The notes: generated from the letters alone by a model not told the origin. Shown: positions 15,589 through 23,536, counted from the first letter of the stretch. The stretch: 26,921 bases of DNA from an uncultured Bilophila sp. (GCA_910585945.1 CAJUHZ010000032.1:1-26921), one strand, 5' to 3'. Numbers and translations are program-made.

Positions 15589-16134
15589 ATGCGCGACACG
15601 CCACAACACGCAATCCGGCTGCTTGGGCCTTCTCCCTTTGTGCAGGGCGTTGCGCGCTGGGCGCTTGCCGGGGTATTGAGCTTCGCGGCGTGGCAGTTCC
15701 ACCGCGTCGCGCCTCTGGCCGGGCTGGTGGGCGTGGGGCTGGCGCCCTTTGCGAACATGTATCTTTTTTTCCGGGGGCTGAGCCTGATGCACCGCGGCAT
15801 CCTGCATTGGAAGACCTGTCGTGCGGCCAGGCGTCTGGGGCTTGCGCCGGGCTGGGGATCTTCCGGCGGGGGGTACCTGCTTGTGGATGAAGACCGGGGC
15901 ATGTGGGTCGCCAACGGGGTTTCGGGCACGCTGGACACCCTTGCCGACGTGACGTGCCGGGTACGGGATCAGGCATTTGTCCTTGAACTGCGAGAGGCGA
16001 AAGACGCCGCCCCTGTAGTCGGCGTGGGCATGAACGACGCCGCGGAGCTTGAAGCCGTGGCCGCCCGTCTTGTCCGGTCCGCGGCCGAATATCGGAAAAG
16101 GCAGGCCGTCGCGCCGGACGCTCTTCCGAACTGA
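15589..16134 (+). CDS. Small two-helix membrane protein of unknown function
   Basis: A 181-residue protein that I do not recognise. Two adjacent hydrophobic segments (about residues 22-38 and 42-68, with a short link) are followed by a soluble domain (about 80-165) of alternating beta-like segments: GGGYLLVDEDRGMWVANG, LADVTCRV, QAFVLELREA and PVVGVGM. This could be a small beta domain that senses or scaffolds at the membrane. It ends in a helical charged segment rich in Ala, Arg and Glu. ATG 15589 is not preceded by a strong ribosome site (GGGAA only), so the exact start is uncertain. It is transcribed in the same direction as the TauE-like gene 37 bp upstream and may be at the end of that operon. 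Confidence 0.6.
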   Translation: MRDTPQHAIRLLGPSPFVQGVARWALAGVLSFAAWQFHRVAPLAGLVGVGLAPFANMYLFFRGLSLMHRGILHWKTCRAARRLGLAPGWGSSGGGYLLVDEDRGMWVANGVSGTLDTLADVTCRVRDQAFVLELREAKDAAPVVGVGMNDAAELEAVAARLVRSAAEYRKRQAVAPDALPN

Positions 16135-16138
16135 TGCG

Positions 16139-16170
16139 GCCGGACTGAACAGCCCGGGGCGTGTTCCGGC
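16139..16170. terminator. Possible bidirectional hairpin between convergent genes
   Basis: GCCG and GAACA on the left pair with TGTTC and CGGC on the right (16139-16170), with an internal GCCC/GGGC. It lies between the end of the 15589 gene and the convergent 16229 gene. No T-run follows, so a Rho-independent terminator is only possible. Confidence 0.3.
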
Positions 16171-16228
16171 ACTTGAAGCGCGAACGCGCCCCTGCTTTAC
16201 GCGATAAAAGGCCCGGCGGGACTTCGCC

Positions 16229-16480
16229 TCACCAGCCGCCTTCTTCAAATTCGTCAAGAATACGGAAGGAGCGCACCTGAACAAGGCGCTCGCCTTCGGC
16301 ATCTTCCTGCACAAGGCCGTCCACTTCCACCTGCGCGCCGACTTCGTCGGCAAGATCCACGCCCGCTCCGCGCGGCATGACGCGATATTCGACGTCGCCT
16401 TCCCGCACCACAACGCGGGAATCTCCCCTTCCGGCAAACGGGGCGACGTCACCCCGGATTTTCATTGCTCTGGCCTGCAT
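16229..16480 (-). CDS. Small acidic protein of unknown function
   Basis: An 83-residue protein I cannot assign. It is acidic and rich in Val, Glu and Asp, with beta-like segments (DSRVVVREGDVEYRVMP, GAQVEVDGLVQEDAEG and RLVQVRSFRIL). The last part resembles a small OB-fold or a beta barrel in pattern only. The ATG at 16480 has a textbook AAGGAGGGTG site upstream on the minus strand, which strongly supports a real gene despite its small size; M6 (16465) is a less likely start. It converges on the 15589 gene and faces away from the CDF transporter gene. Regulatory sequence for it should lie in 16481-16600. Confidence 0.65.
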   Translation of the reverse strand: MQARAMKIRGDVAPFAGRGDSRVVVREGDVEYRVMPRGAGVDLADEVGAQVEVDGLVQEDAEGERLVQVRSFRILDEFEEGGW

Positions 16481-16730
16481 CTCACACCCTCCTTCGCGTC
16501 GATATCTCGAAAAGCAACGGCACTGTCAAGACAGCAGGTCAGTTTGAAATTCCGGGGGCTTCCCGCCCCCAAACCCCTCGGCGGGGGAATGACGCCCCCC
16601 GCACCCTCGGGAACGGGCTGGCGAGTTGCTCCAGACCGGCACATGCGAGACCTGAAGCATCAGCTCCCGGCGAAGCGCGCCCCGTCCCCTGTCAGGCGTC
16701 TTTCGGGGCTTCCGCTCATTCACGCGCCGC
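16481..16730. other. Intergenic region between divergent genes, with GC hairpin
   Basis: With the promoter that follows, this is a gap of about 310 bp. It contains a GGGGGC/GCCCCC hairpin (16554-16570) and a G/C-rich run to about 16605. No ORF in it has a ribosome site. The promoter of the small acidic protein (minus strand) should lie at its left end, but I see no clear boxes. Confidence 0.35.
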
Positions 16731-16758
16731 TTGACGCCAACGGTCATGCGGGTATCCT
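16731..16758 (+). promoter_or_regulatory. Candidate sigma-70 promoter of the CDF transporter gene
   Basis: TTGACG (16731-16736) and TATCCT (16753-16758) are separated by 16 bp and lie 34 bp before the ATG at 16793. The boxes match the consensus at 5/6 and 4/6. No metal-regulator operator is evident. Confidence 0.5.
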
Positions 16759-16792
16759 GCGCCCTGCCCACGCCTGAAAAAGGGAACGATCC

Positions 16793-18244
16793 ATGACCAC
16801 AGTCGAACACACGCCTTCCGACGCCGAAAAAGAAAAACGCCGGGCCGCTCTGGCCTCGATTTTCTGGGCGCTCCTGCTCACCTGCCTGAAACTCGGGGCC
16901 GGCCTCCACGCCAACAGCCTCGGCATTCTTTCCGAGGCGCTGCACAGCGGCCTTGATCTGGTCGCCGCCGGCATCACCTATCTGGCTGTGCGGGTGGCCT
17001 CCCGGCCGGCGGACAAGGCTCACCCCTACGGCTACGGCAAAATCGAAAACCTCTCCGCCCTTGCGGAAACAGCCCTGCTGCTTGTCACTTGCGGCTGGAT
17101 CGCCCATGAAGCCGTGGAACGGCTTTTTTTTGCCGGGCCGCGGGTGAATCCTTCCTGGTGGGGCGTGGGGATCATCCTGCTTTCGTTGCTGGTGGACATC
17201 AACCGGGCGGCCATGCTCCGTCGCGTGGCCAAAAAACACAAGAGTCAGGCGCTGGAAGCGGACGCCCTGCATTTCACGACTGATATCTGGTCTTCGGCCG
17301 TCGTGCTGGTCGGCCTGCTCTGCGTTCAGGCAAGCGCCCTGCTGCCTGCCGCTCATCCCCTGAGCGCCGCCCTGCGCATGGCGGACGCGCTGGCCGCGCT
17401 CGGAGTGTCGGGCATCGTCGCGCTGGTGGGACTGCGCCTTTCGCGCCAGGCCGTCAGCGTGCTGCTTGACGGCGGCGGCAGGGAGCACGCGGAAGCCCTC
17501 GAACAGGCGCTGGCGCGGGAACTGCCGCTGTACGCGGTGCGCCATTTGCGCGTGCGGGAAAGCGGAGCGCACGTTTTCATGGATATCACCGTGGAAGCTC
17601 CGGCCACACTGCAATTGGACGCGGCCCACGACGTGACCCGGCTGGTGGAAGCCATTGCGCGCGATGTGGCTCCCGGAGCGGACGTGACCGTGCATGTGGA
17701 GCCGCACGCCGATACGGAAAGCTCCCCCCTTCAGACAGCCCGCGCCGTGGCCGCGGCGCACCGCCTTTCCATCCACAACATGGTCCTGTCCATGCAGGAA
17801 GACGGCCTGTGCATCCTTGTTCATGCGGAGGCCGCGCCCCTGCTCTCCCTGTCCGAGGCCCACGCCAGGGTGCACGCCTTTGAAACCGCGCTGGGCAAAC
17901 GCCTGGGGAACGCGCGGATCGTCACGCACATAGAGCCGGAACATGCCGCGGCCGAAGCGCCGACAGCCCGCGGCTCGAACGAAGACGAGCGCCGGCGCAT
18001 CAGTCAGGTTGTGGAAACCGTGCGCCGTCGCTTTCCGGCCGTCACCGCCGTGCACGACATGCGCGTCTTTCATCTCGGGGAAAGCCCGCACATCAGCTTT
18101 CGCTGTTGCCTGCCGGGGAAAATGAGCGTGGCCGAAGCCCACGCCGTGGCTTCAGCCCTGGAACGGGAACTCCGGGGCGCGCTTCCCGAGCTTGATCGCG
18201 TGCTCATTCATACGGATCCGGAAGAAACGCCGGACCCTGTGTAA
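16793..18244 (+). CDS. Cation diffusion facilitator with three C-terminal domains
   Basis: A 483-residue metal/proton antiporter of the CDF family (FieF/YiiP/MamM type). The six-helix membrane core spans about residues 20-225. The metal site is formed by H51-xxx-D55 in helix 2 (LSEALHSGLDL) and H160-xxx-D164 in helix 5 (ADALHFTTDIWSS), typical of Zn/Fe/Mn carriers, and HPYGYGKIEN lies at 77-86. Normal family members end after one ferredoxin-like cytoplasmic domain (about 300 residues). This protein carries three such units in a row (about 230-305, 310-385 and 398-478), each ending in a V-x-x-H-x-E/D-P motif (HVEP, HIEPE, HTDPEE). The repeats may add metal-sensing sites. The start has AAAGGGAA upstream and a candidate promoter. 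It is probably monocistronic and exports divalent metal from the cytoplasm. Confidence 0.9.
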   Translation: MTTVEHTPSDAEKEKRRAALASIFWALLLTCLKLGAGLHANSLGILSEALHSGLDLVAAGITYLAVRVASRPADKAHPYGYGKIENLSALAETALLLVTCGWIAHEAVERLFFAGPRVNPSWWGVGIILLSLLVDINRAAMLRRVAKKHKSQALEADALHFTTDIWSSAVVLVGLLCVQASALLPAAHPLSAALRMADALAALGVSGIVALVGLRLSRQAVSVLLDGGGREHAEALEQALARELPLYAVRHLRVRESGAHVFMDITVEAPATLQLDAAHDVTRLVEAIARDVAPGADVTVHVEPHADTESSPLQTARAVAAAHRLSIHNMVLSMQEDGLCILVHAEAAPLLSLSEAHARVHAFETALGKRLGNARIVTHIEPEHAAAEAPTARGSNEDERRRISQVVETVRRRFPAVTAVHDMRVFHLGESPHISFRCCLPGKMSVAEAHAVASALERELRGALPELDRVLIHTDPEETPDPV

Positions 18245-18320
18245 GGCGTTCCGAACACGCGTCCGGCATTGACCGCGCACATCCATTCGCCCATGCCATG
18301 CGCGATCGCCTGTCCGCTCC

Positions 18321-18359
18321 CTACAACTCATTTCATGGGAATTATGAAATGACTTCTAC
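18321..18359. repeat. Palindrome made of family A outer ends (possible shared terminator)
   Basis: CTACAACTCATTTCAT (18321-18336) pairs with ATGAAATGACTTCTAC (18344-18359) at 13 of 16 positions around GGGAATT. The arms match the outer ends of family A copies (the ATGAAATGACTTCTAC start of copy 1 and the CTCATTTCAT end of copy 4), but the internal hairpins are missing. It lies between two convergent genes, 10 bp from the glycosyltransferase stop, so it may work as a bidirectional terminator. Confidence 0.6.
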
Positions 18360-18368
18360 GCAGAACCT

Positions 18369-20441
18369 TCACCCTGAAAAAGTTCTGTCAGGATCTCTTT
18401 TGCGAATGATTTCCAATGTATGCCAGAAATGGCGCGCAAATTCGGGGAAATTCCGTTCGGCCTGATCGAGCAGGGTTCTGTTCCCTTCTTCCTCATACAG
18501 CTTGAGGAAATTGAGGAAAACGGTATTGGCCATTGCTCCGAGACGCTGAAAATAGCGGTTCTGGAAATGTTCGTTGACCACCCGGTACATGAGCAGTTCC
18601 GCCATGCCGTGCTTCCGGCGATGTTCCAGGGCCGAAACGGTGGCCGTATAAAAGACGGCCTGCCGGTGTCGACGGTAGACGGACATCACCTCCGGCAAAA
18701 AACCGATCTTGCCCTTTTCGGCATGGAGCAGATGCCAGTACCAGTCGCTTGGATTCAGGTCGGGGCGGAACCATTGCGGCAGCCCGTCCGTGAACCGCCA
18801 GCGGTAGACCACGGAATTCGTCTGGATCATGTTCTCCTGCACGAGGTCGGCCAGATAGTATTCTTCGCGCACGCCGCGCGGCAGCAGGGCCAGCGGGGGA
18901 TAGACATGGGGCGGCCGCCCGCCGCCTTCATGAACCACGCTGACCGGATGAAAGCACAGGCCGCAGTGCGGGCGGCGTTCCAGAAAGTCCACCTGCCTTT
19001 GCAGCTTGAGCGGATCGGTGAAATAGTCGTCCCCGTCGCACAGACTCGCATATTTTGTGCGGCAACGCAGAAACAGCCCCATGACGTTCTCGTAGAGGCG
19101 GTGTTGCGACAGGATCACCGGCCGGATGGAAGGATGCCGCTCCGCATACGCGGCCACTATGGCCGGGGTCTCGTCCGTCGAATGGTGATCAAGCACGATG
19201 TGCCGCACCGGAAACTCCGTGCGCTGGGCCAGCACGCTGTCCATGCATTCGGCAATGTACTTCTCATGATTGTACGTCATGGTCAGCACGGTCAGTTCCA
19301 CGGGCGGAACAGGCTCGCCTATGGCCGCGCTTCCGGCCCTGCCGGCCTCTGGAGAAACCGGCGGCGCGACGGCTTCCGGAACGTCAAGCGCCGCGGCCAG
19401 CGCCCGCTGATCCGGCGTGAGCAACAAGGCATCATTCGCATAGCGTTGGCGCAAAGGCTCGCGCACGGCAGGGGGAAGCGCGGCGGCGAATGCCGCGACC
19501 CGCTCTCCGGACAACGGCTGGCTGTACAGGAATTCGGGCGAGGCTTCAGCCCGGGAAGCCAGCCAGTCCATACGATCCGGGCAATCCAGATCGCCGGACG
19601 AGAGATGCAAGAGGTCTTCCAGCGCGCGCAAATCGGCCGCGCCTTCCCGGATCAATTTCTGACGAAACGCCAACGGGCTGACCGGATCCGTTTCCCATTC
19701 CCGCTCCGTCGCCTTCAGGCAATCCATGAACAGACCCGCATCAAGTTCCGGCCAGGCGTTCTCGCGCACTTCCAGCGCCCGGCTGAGGCGTCGCCCCTCG
19801 CTGGAGTTCAAAAACAGCGGATGACGCGGCAGGTGTTCCGGCAGGCGGGGCGGCGGACAACCAAGGGCGGCAAAGAGACGTTGCGCCAAATCCTCGCACG
19901 GCGCGGCCGCGGGACTCTCCGAAAGATCGGTCAGCAGGGCGACGTTCGCCTCGCCCCATTCGCGGCGCGCATCCTCAAGCAGGAGCGACACCGCGCCGCA
20001 ACGATCGACAAGCAGTTGCCCCACGTCCTCGCGGATCGGGCCGTTCATCTCCCGGTACCGCTGTTCCAGCACGCAGACCGGCCGCCCGACGACAAACACG
20101 GGGCGCACCTCGTGCCTGCCCCGATCAAGATGCTCCTGCAGCCAGCCCGTCAGAGCCTGATGCGCCGGCCGATGGAGAACGCATGACATGAGCAGCGCAT
20201 CCCGACCCGCATCAAGCTGATCCTGCACTGTTTTCAACGCATGGATCAGATCCGGCGGGGCGGTTCCCTCTGGCGCAATGTTCCAGAACCTCGTATGCGA
20301 AGGGATCAGTTCGCAGGTCCAGGGCCGGAACGGCCCAAGGTCAATGCCGTGATCCGCCAGCAAGGCGCGGTTGGCGTGCACCGTTGCGAACAGCCAGGGC
20401 CGGGAAGGACTCAAATCGGTATAGAGCAGAAGCCGGGCCAT
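18369..20441 (-). CDS. Two-part glycosyltransferase (family 2 domain at C-terminus)
   Basis: A 690-residue protein. Residues about 381-600 are a family 2 glycosyltransferase: the nucleotide-binding start VELTVLTMTYNHEKYIAECMDSVLAQ (381-406 in pieces), DHHSTDET (418-425) and the DxD-type metal site CDGDD (468-472), with PSDWYWH near 564-570 as the acceptor-side segment. Residues 1-375 belong to no domain I can name. They start with LLLYTDLSPSRPWLFATVHANRALL and an Arg/His-rich stretch resembling a sulfotransferase or capsule-type fold only loosely. The C-terminus (600-690) is helical. Transfer of a sugar from a nucleotide sugar to a surface or cell-envelope acceptor is probable. Start ATG 20441 lies 7 bp after the upstream stop, so it is co-transcribed with the MtnA fusion gene. 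The longer open frame to 20840 is out-of-frame overlap. Confidence 0.85.
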   Translation of the reverse strand: MARLLLYTDLSPSRPWLFATVHANRALLADHGIDLGPFRPWTCELIPSHTRFWNIAPEGTAPPDLIHALKTVQDQLDAGRDALLMSCVLHRPAHQALTGWLQEHLDRGRHEVRPVFVVGRPVCVLEQRYREMNGPIREDVGQLLVDRCGAVSLLLEDARREWGEANVALLTDLSESPAAAPCEDLAQRLFAALGCPPPRLPEHLPRHPLFLNSSEGRRLSRALEVRENAWPELDAGLFMDCLKATEREWETDPVSPLAFRQKLIREGAADLRALEDLLHLSSGDLDCPDRMDWLASRAEASPEFLYSQPLSGERVAAFAAALPPAVREPLRQRYANDALLLTPDQRALAAALDVPEAVAPPVSPEAGRAGSAAIGEPVPPVELTVLTMTYNHEKYIAECMDSVLAQRTEFPVRHIVLDHHSTDETPAIVAAYAERHPSIRPVILSQHRLYENVMGLFLRCRTKYASLCDGDDYFTDPLKLQRQVDFLERRPHCGLCFHPVSVVHEGGGRPPHVYPPLALLPRGVREEYYLADLVQENMIQTNSVVYRWRFTDGLPQWFRPDLNPSDWYWHLLHAEKGKIGFLPEVMSVYRRHRQAVFYTATVSALEHRRKHGMAELLMYRVVNEHFQNRYFQRLGAMANTVFLNFLKLYEEEGNRTLLDQAERNFPEFARHFWHTLEIIRKRDPDRTFSG

Positions 20442-20448
20442 ACGCGGA

Positions 20449-22380
20449 TTACGCCCTGCCTTGCGCGTGCCCGGCGTCAGCCCCGGAGGGTGCGGAATGC
20501 GCGCATCCGCCGGACGGACGGCCGGGGGCGAGAGTGAACACGGGCGGCGTGCCGTCTCCGCAACAACACGCGAGCAGCCGGACAAGGCCGTTGACGGCCG
20601 CTTCCAGTCGCCCCCCAAACGCGAACAGGCCATCCGCATGGCCGGCCGTGACAAAAACGCCCTGCTCCGCCGCCGGAGTGCGCAACAGTTCGGCCACGGC
20701 TTCGGCCATTTCCGGAGTGCCATAGGCGGCTGAGGCCGGCGTATGCGGCCAGCCCTCCCGCAACAGCGCGGCAAAAAGGCGGCTGTGGTGGATGTGCACC
20801 ACAAAACGCGCCCGCGGATCGGCGGCGTAGATCGCGGCATGCGTCATGGCCTCGGAAGAGGGACGCGCCGGTCCGGACGAAACCACGCTGTTTCTTTCCG
20901 CATCACAGGCATGGACAAGGCTGTAGCCGGAGACGCCGAGCACGCGCGGCGCGCCCGTGCCGCTTCCGCTGATCACAAACTCGTCCCCGACGGATTCGGG
21001 CGAAGAAGACAGCCGCGCCGAAATGTTGCCGTACCCGATGCCCGAAGCGTTCACGCCGATAAGCCCCTGATCGTGCAGAAAGGTTCTGGCGGCGTCCAGT
21101 TCGGACACAAGGCGGGCGAGATCCTCGCGCGCGGGCAGCGGCCCGAAGGCATGGCGCGCGGCGTACTTGACGACGCCCTCGTCCTGCCCGGAGTCCTGCT
21201 TCCGCCCGGAACTTTCGTCCCCGGCCCGGACGGCGTTTTCCCGCCATTCCGGAAAAAGCTGAAGGATGCCTTCTTCCGAGGCAGGGCAAATGCCCCGTTC
21301 GCAGACAAGCCCGGTGATCAGTCGGGCGGGCGTGACATCAAACGCCCAGTTGCGCGCCGGCGTTCGATCGGGGCAGACGCGCACCTCAAGCGTCTCTCCG
21401 CCCTGACTCTGGCCCGAACAGTGACGAACTTCCTCCGGGTTGCGCTCCTCAATGGGAATTTCGGCCACGCCGTCTTCGAGCAAGGGGTCAAACGTGCTGG
21501 AAGGGAGCGCCACATAGAACGGCACGCCATTGTCCCTGGCGGCCAGCGCCTTGAGATAGGTGCCGATTTTATTGGCCGCATCTCCCCGGCGCGTCACGCG
21601 ATCCGCGCCGACAAGCACAAGATCCGCCAATCCATGCTGCATCAAATGACCACATGCGTTATCCGCCACGAGCGTATGCGGCACTCCGTGCGCCGCCAGT
21701 TCCCAGGCGGTGAGCGCGGCCCCCTGATTGCGCGGCCGGGTTTCGCTCACCCAGACGTGCACGGGCACGCCTTCGGCAAAGGCCGCATAGACGGGAGCAA
21801 GCGCCGAACCGTAATCCACAAACGCAAGCCAGCCCGCATTGCAGTGGGTCAACACCCGCACAGGCTCCCCCGGAGCCTTGTTTGCGGCCATGCGCCGGAT
21901 AAGCTCCTTGCCGTGCTCACCGATCCGGCGACAGAAGGCGGCATCCTCATCCGCAATGGCTTCCGCCTCCTGCCGCGCGGCGGCCGCCAGATCGGCCGGC
22001 GTCGGCTCGGGCAGGACGCCGGCGCGACGCGACAGCGCGGCAAGCTGACGCCGCACGGCACGCGCCAGGTTGCCGGCCGTGGGCCGGGTGGCAAGCAGGG
22101 CCGCCGCCGCGTCCTCCATCGCGGTCATGAACATCGCCGGAGAAAGCGCCGGCTGCGACTCCGCGACCGCTCTGGCGGCCACCCACATGCCGTAGCCTGC
22201 CGTCGCGCCGATAAGTCCCGCTCCGCGCACGGTCATGTCGCGAATGGCTTCGCAAACCTCCTCAAGGGAGGCAAGCGCGACGCTGTGGAAATGATGCGGC
22301 AATTTTCGCTGGTCAATCACCATGAGGCAATCGGAAGAATCAATCCATATCGTTCTGTACGCAAGGCCGTCGATGTTCAT
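20449..22380 (-). CDS. mtnA: MtnA-class II aldolase fusion (methylthioribose-1-P isomerase / aldolase)
   Basis: A 643-residue fusion. Residues 1-380 are MtnA, which turns 5-methylthioribose-1-phosphate (or 5-deoxyribose-1-phosphate) into the ribulose form. The catalytic Cys (C180 in THCNAG) and Asp (D260 in VGADRV), NKIGTY (270-275) and PIEERNPEEV (309-318) are intact. Residues about 400-605 are a class II aldolase/MtnB-like domain: GNISARL (451-457), ISGSGTG (470-476), PSSE with E510, HIHH (529-532) and a late H581. MtnB dehydratases share this fold, so the second step could be either dehydration (methionine salvage) or retro-aldol cleavage as in the anaerobic DHAP shunt. MtnC/D/E-type partners are not in this window. 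The start was set at 22380, where the MtnA N-terminus (MNIDGLAYRTIW) begins. Its 3' end is 7 bp from the glycosyltransferase. Confidence 0.88.
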   Translation of the reverse strand: MNIDGLAYRTIWIDSSDCLMVIDQRKLPHHFHSVALASLEEVCEAIRDMTVRGAGLIGATAGYGMWVAARAVAESQPALSPAMFMTAMEDAAAALLATRPTAGNLARAVRRQLAALSRRAGVLPEPTPADLAAAARQEAEAIADEDAAFCRRIGEHGKELIRRMAANKAPGEPVRVLTHCNAGWLAFVDYGSALAPVYAAFAEGVPVHVWVSETRPRNQGAALTAWELAAHGVPHTLVADNACGHLMQHGLADLVLVGADRVTRRGDAANKIGTYLKALAARDNGVPFYVALPSSTFDPLLEDGVAEIPIEERNPEEVRHCSGQSQGGETLEVRVCPDRTPARNWAFDVTPARLITGLVCERGICPASEEGILQLFPEWRENAVRAGDESSGRKQDSGQDEGVVKYAARHAFGPLPAREDLARLVSELDAARTFLHDQGLIGVNASGIGYGNISARLSSSPESVGDEFVISGSGTGAPRVLGVSGYSLVHACDAERNSVVSSGPARPSSEAMTHAAIYAADPRARFVVHIHHSRLFAALLREGWPHTPASAAYGTPEMAEAVAELLRTPAAEQGVFVTAGHADGLFAFGGRLEAAVNGLVRLLACCCGDGTPPVFTLAPGRPSGGCAHSAPSGADAGHAQGRA

Positions 22381-22427
22381 CGTGTGCCGGAACCTCATAA
22401 AAAAGAAAATGATTTCAATAGACAAAT

Positions 22428-22457
22428 ACAATTGCCCCACCCCGCTCCCGGTGTCAA
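22428..22457 (-). promoter_or_regulatory. Candidate promoter for the MtnA fusion gene
   Basis: On the minus strand, a perfect TTGACA (forward 22452-22457) precedes AATTGT (forward 22428-22433) with an 18-bp spacer. The -10 matches only 3 of 6. An AT-rich tract follows up to the start at 22380. It is the best candidate in the area. Confidence 0.4.
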
Positions 22458-22674
22458 GGCTTTGCCCGCGCGAGCGGACGCGCAGGCGGCGGAATGCCGC
22501 TTGATGCTGTGGCTACGGAGCTTTCGCGCAGGCGTGCCCGCCCTGCACGAAATCATGTCGGGAGATCGACAATTTCGCCGGAAAAGGGTATGAAAACAGT
22601 ATCCATACATCATTTTTCACCGGGATATGGCATGAGTCCCGAAGCTGCCCCCCACTCCCCGGCCTGCCGCAAGA
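22458..22674. other. Gene-free stretch upstream of the MtnA fusion
   Basis: This belongs to the ~545-bp gap between the MtnA fusion start (22380) and the next plus-strand gene (22926). I see no gene and no convincing riboswitch; in particular, no recognisable SAM-box motif was found by eye. Family B copy 3 occupies most of the remainder. From 22813 to 22925 there is an AT-rich leader with a TCCATT/AATGGA hairpin before the 22926 gene. Confidence 0.35.
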
Positions 22675-22812
22675 CAGCCTCATGCGCGGAGGGCGGCATT
22701 GCAAGGCGCACAGTGGCGCGCGGCGTGATACAGGCTTCACCTGCTGTCTTGCGCCTTGCCGGCCGGAAAACGCCGGCTTTGCGCGGAGGGCGTTTTGACG
22801 GGGTCTGCCCCT
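22675..22812 (-). repeat. Family B long-palindrome repeat, copy 3 (diverged, inverted)
   Basis: Read on the minus strand, this aligns with the other family B copies: TTTTCCGGCCGGCAAGGC, CGCCTTGCAATGCCGCC and ATGAGGCTG. On the plus strand the central arms GCAAGGCGCA (22701-22710) and TGCGCCTTGC (22750-22759) pair perfectly, with base changes on both sides compared with the other copies. A plus-strand ORF from 22494 to 22814 is an artefact of this element. Confidence 0.65.
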
Positions 22813-22925
22813 AAATCTTTTCCAAAACAGACCGATTAAAACATCTGCGATTGAATCTGTCCATTTTCAATGGAAAAAGGCTCCAGGGAAAAAAGGCGCG
22901 GCCGTCGTCACGCCTGGGAGGTTCC

Positions 22926-23405
22926 ATGATGAGCGATGTTTTTGTTGAAGAATTGATTTCTTCCGTGCCGGTTTTGCGATCTCTCCTCCAGCCCGACGTT
23001 GCGCCCGGGCGGTCACGGGAAGGAAGCGCCGGATTGGGCGAGCTTTCAACTGCCGTCTCCATGCGGGTTCGCCTTCTGGAAAACATGGACGCCCTCCTCT
23101 CCGGCGACGGGGAATTTGCCGAACCGGCTGGCCTGACGGGGGGAACCCGCCGTACTCCCTCCGATTCCGCACGGACGCCGCAGGAAACAGCCACCCTTGC
23201 GGAGGAAGACAGCGACGGTGAAAATGACGCCGCAACGCTTGCAGCCACGGTTGTCCCGCCTCAAATGCCGGAAGTCTTCCCCGCCATGAGCAGCGACGAC
23301 GTTCGGATACGGCCTGCCGCATCCATTGAGTACCGGATCGTCGAACCGCCCCATTCGGGTCTCTTCTTCATACCGGAACGGAACGCGCTTGACCTCAGAG
23401 CCTAG
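22926..23405 (+). CDS. Uncharacterised protein with disordered centre
   Basis: A 159-residue protein of unknown function. The ATG at 22926 (or 22929) follows GGGAGG, so it is likely to be translated; the longer frame from 22851 has no ribosome site. Residues 1-60 form helical segments (VFVEELISSVPVLRSLLQ and AVSMRVRLLENMDALL). Residues about 65-120 are rich in Pro, Ser, Thr, Asp and Glu and look disordered. The last 40 residues contain the beta-like EYRIVEPPHSGLFFIPERNALDL segment. No signal peptide, membrane segment or nucleotide-binding motif is visible. It is followed by family A copy 5 and the acyltransferase gene. Confidence 0.6.
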   Translation: MMSDVFVEELISSVPVLRSLLQPDVAPGRSREGSAGLGELSTAVSMRVRLLENMDALLSGDGEFAEPAGLTGGTRRTPSDSARTPQETATLAEEDSDGENDAATLAATVVPPQMPEVFPAMSSDDVRIRPAASIEYRIVEPPHSGLFFIPERNALDLRA

Positions 23406-23415
23406 TGCCATATAC

Positions 23416-23536
23416 CATTGAATGCTTCGCATCCAATGTTGAGATCGCTTTGCCAAAACGTGGTTTTGGCTCGCTCACGGCGGCTCCGCCGCCACGTCAG
23501 GCTTTCGCCTGCCGGCTGGCGCTCCGAAACATTTCA
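23416..23536 (-). repeat. Family A structured repeat, copy 5
   Basis: Hairpins in order: 23416-23438 (CATTGAATGC/GCATCCAATG), 23452-23470 (GCCAAAA/TTTTGGC around CGTGG), 23479-23493 (GGCGG/CCGCC) and 23498-23511 (CAGGC/GCCTG), ending in AAACATTTCATG. The order and spacing equal copy 4 read on the plus strand, but most stems carry paired base changes. It starts 11 bp after the stop of the 22926 gene. Confidence 0.7.

Noticed and set aside
22381..22620. SAM or related riboswitch before the MtnA fusion
   Set aside because: The gene is linked to S-adenosylmethionine by-products, but no recognisable SAM-box core or antiterminator pair was found by eye; a covariance search would be needed to be certain.
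22494..22814. Plus-strand ORF of 106 codons before the 22926 gene
   Set aside because: It is spanned by family B copy 3, whose pairing arms explain the sequence; there is no ribosome site.
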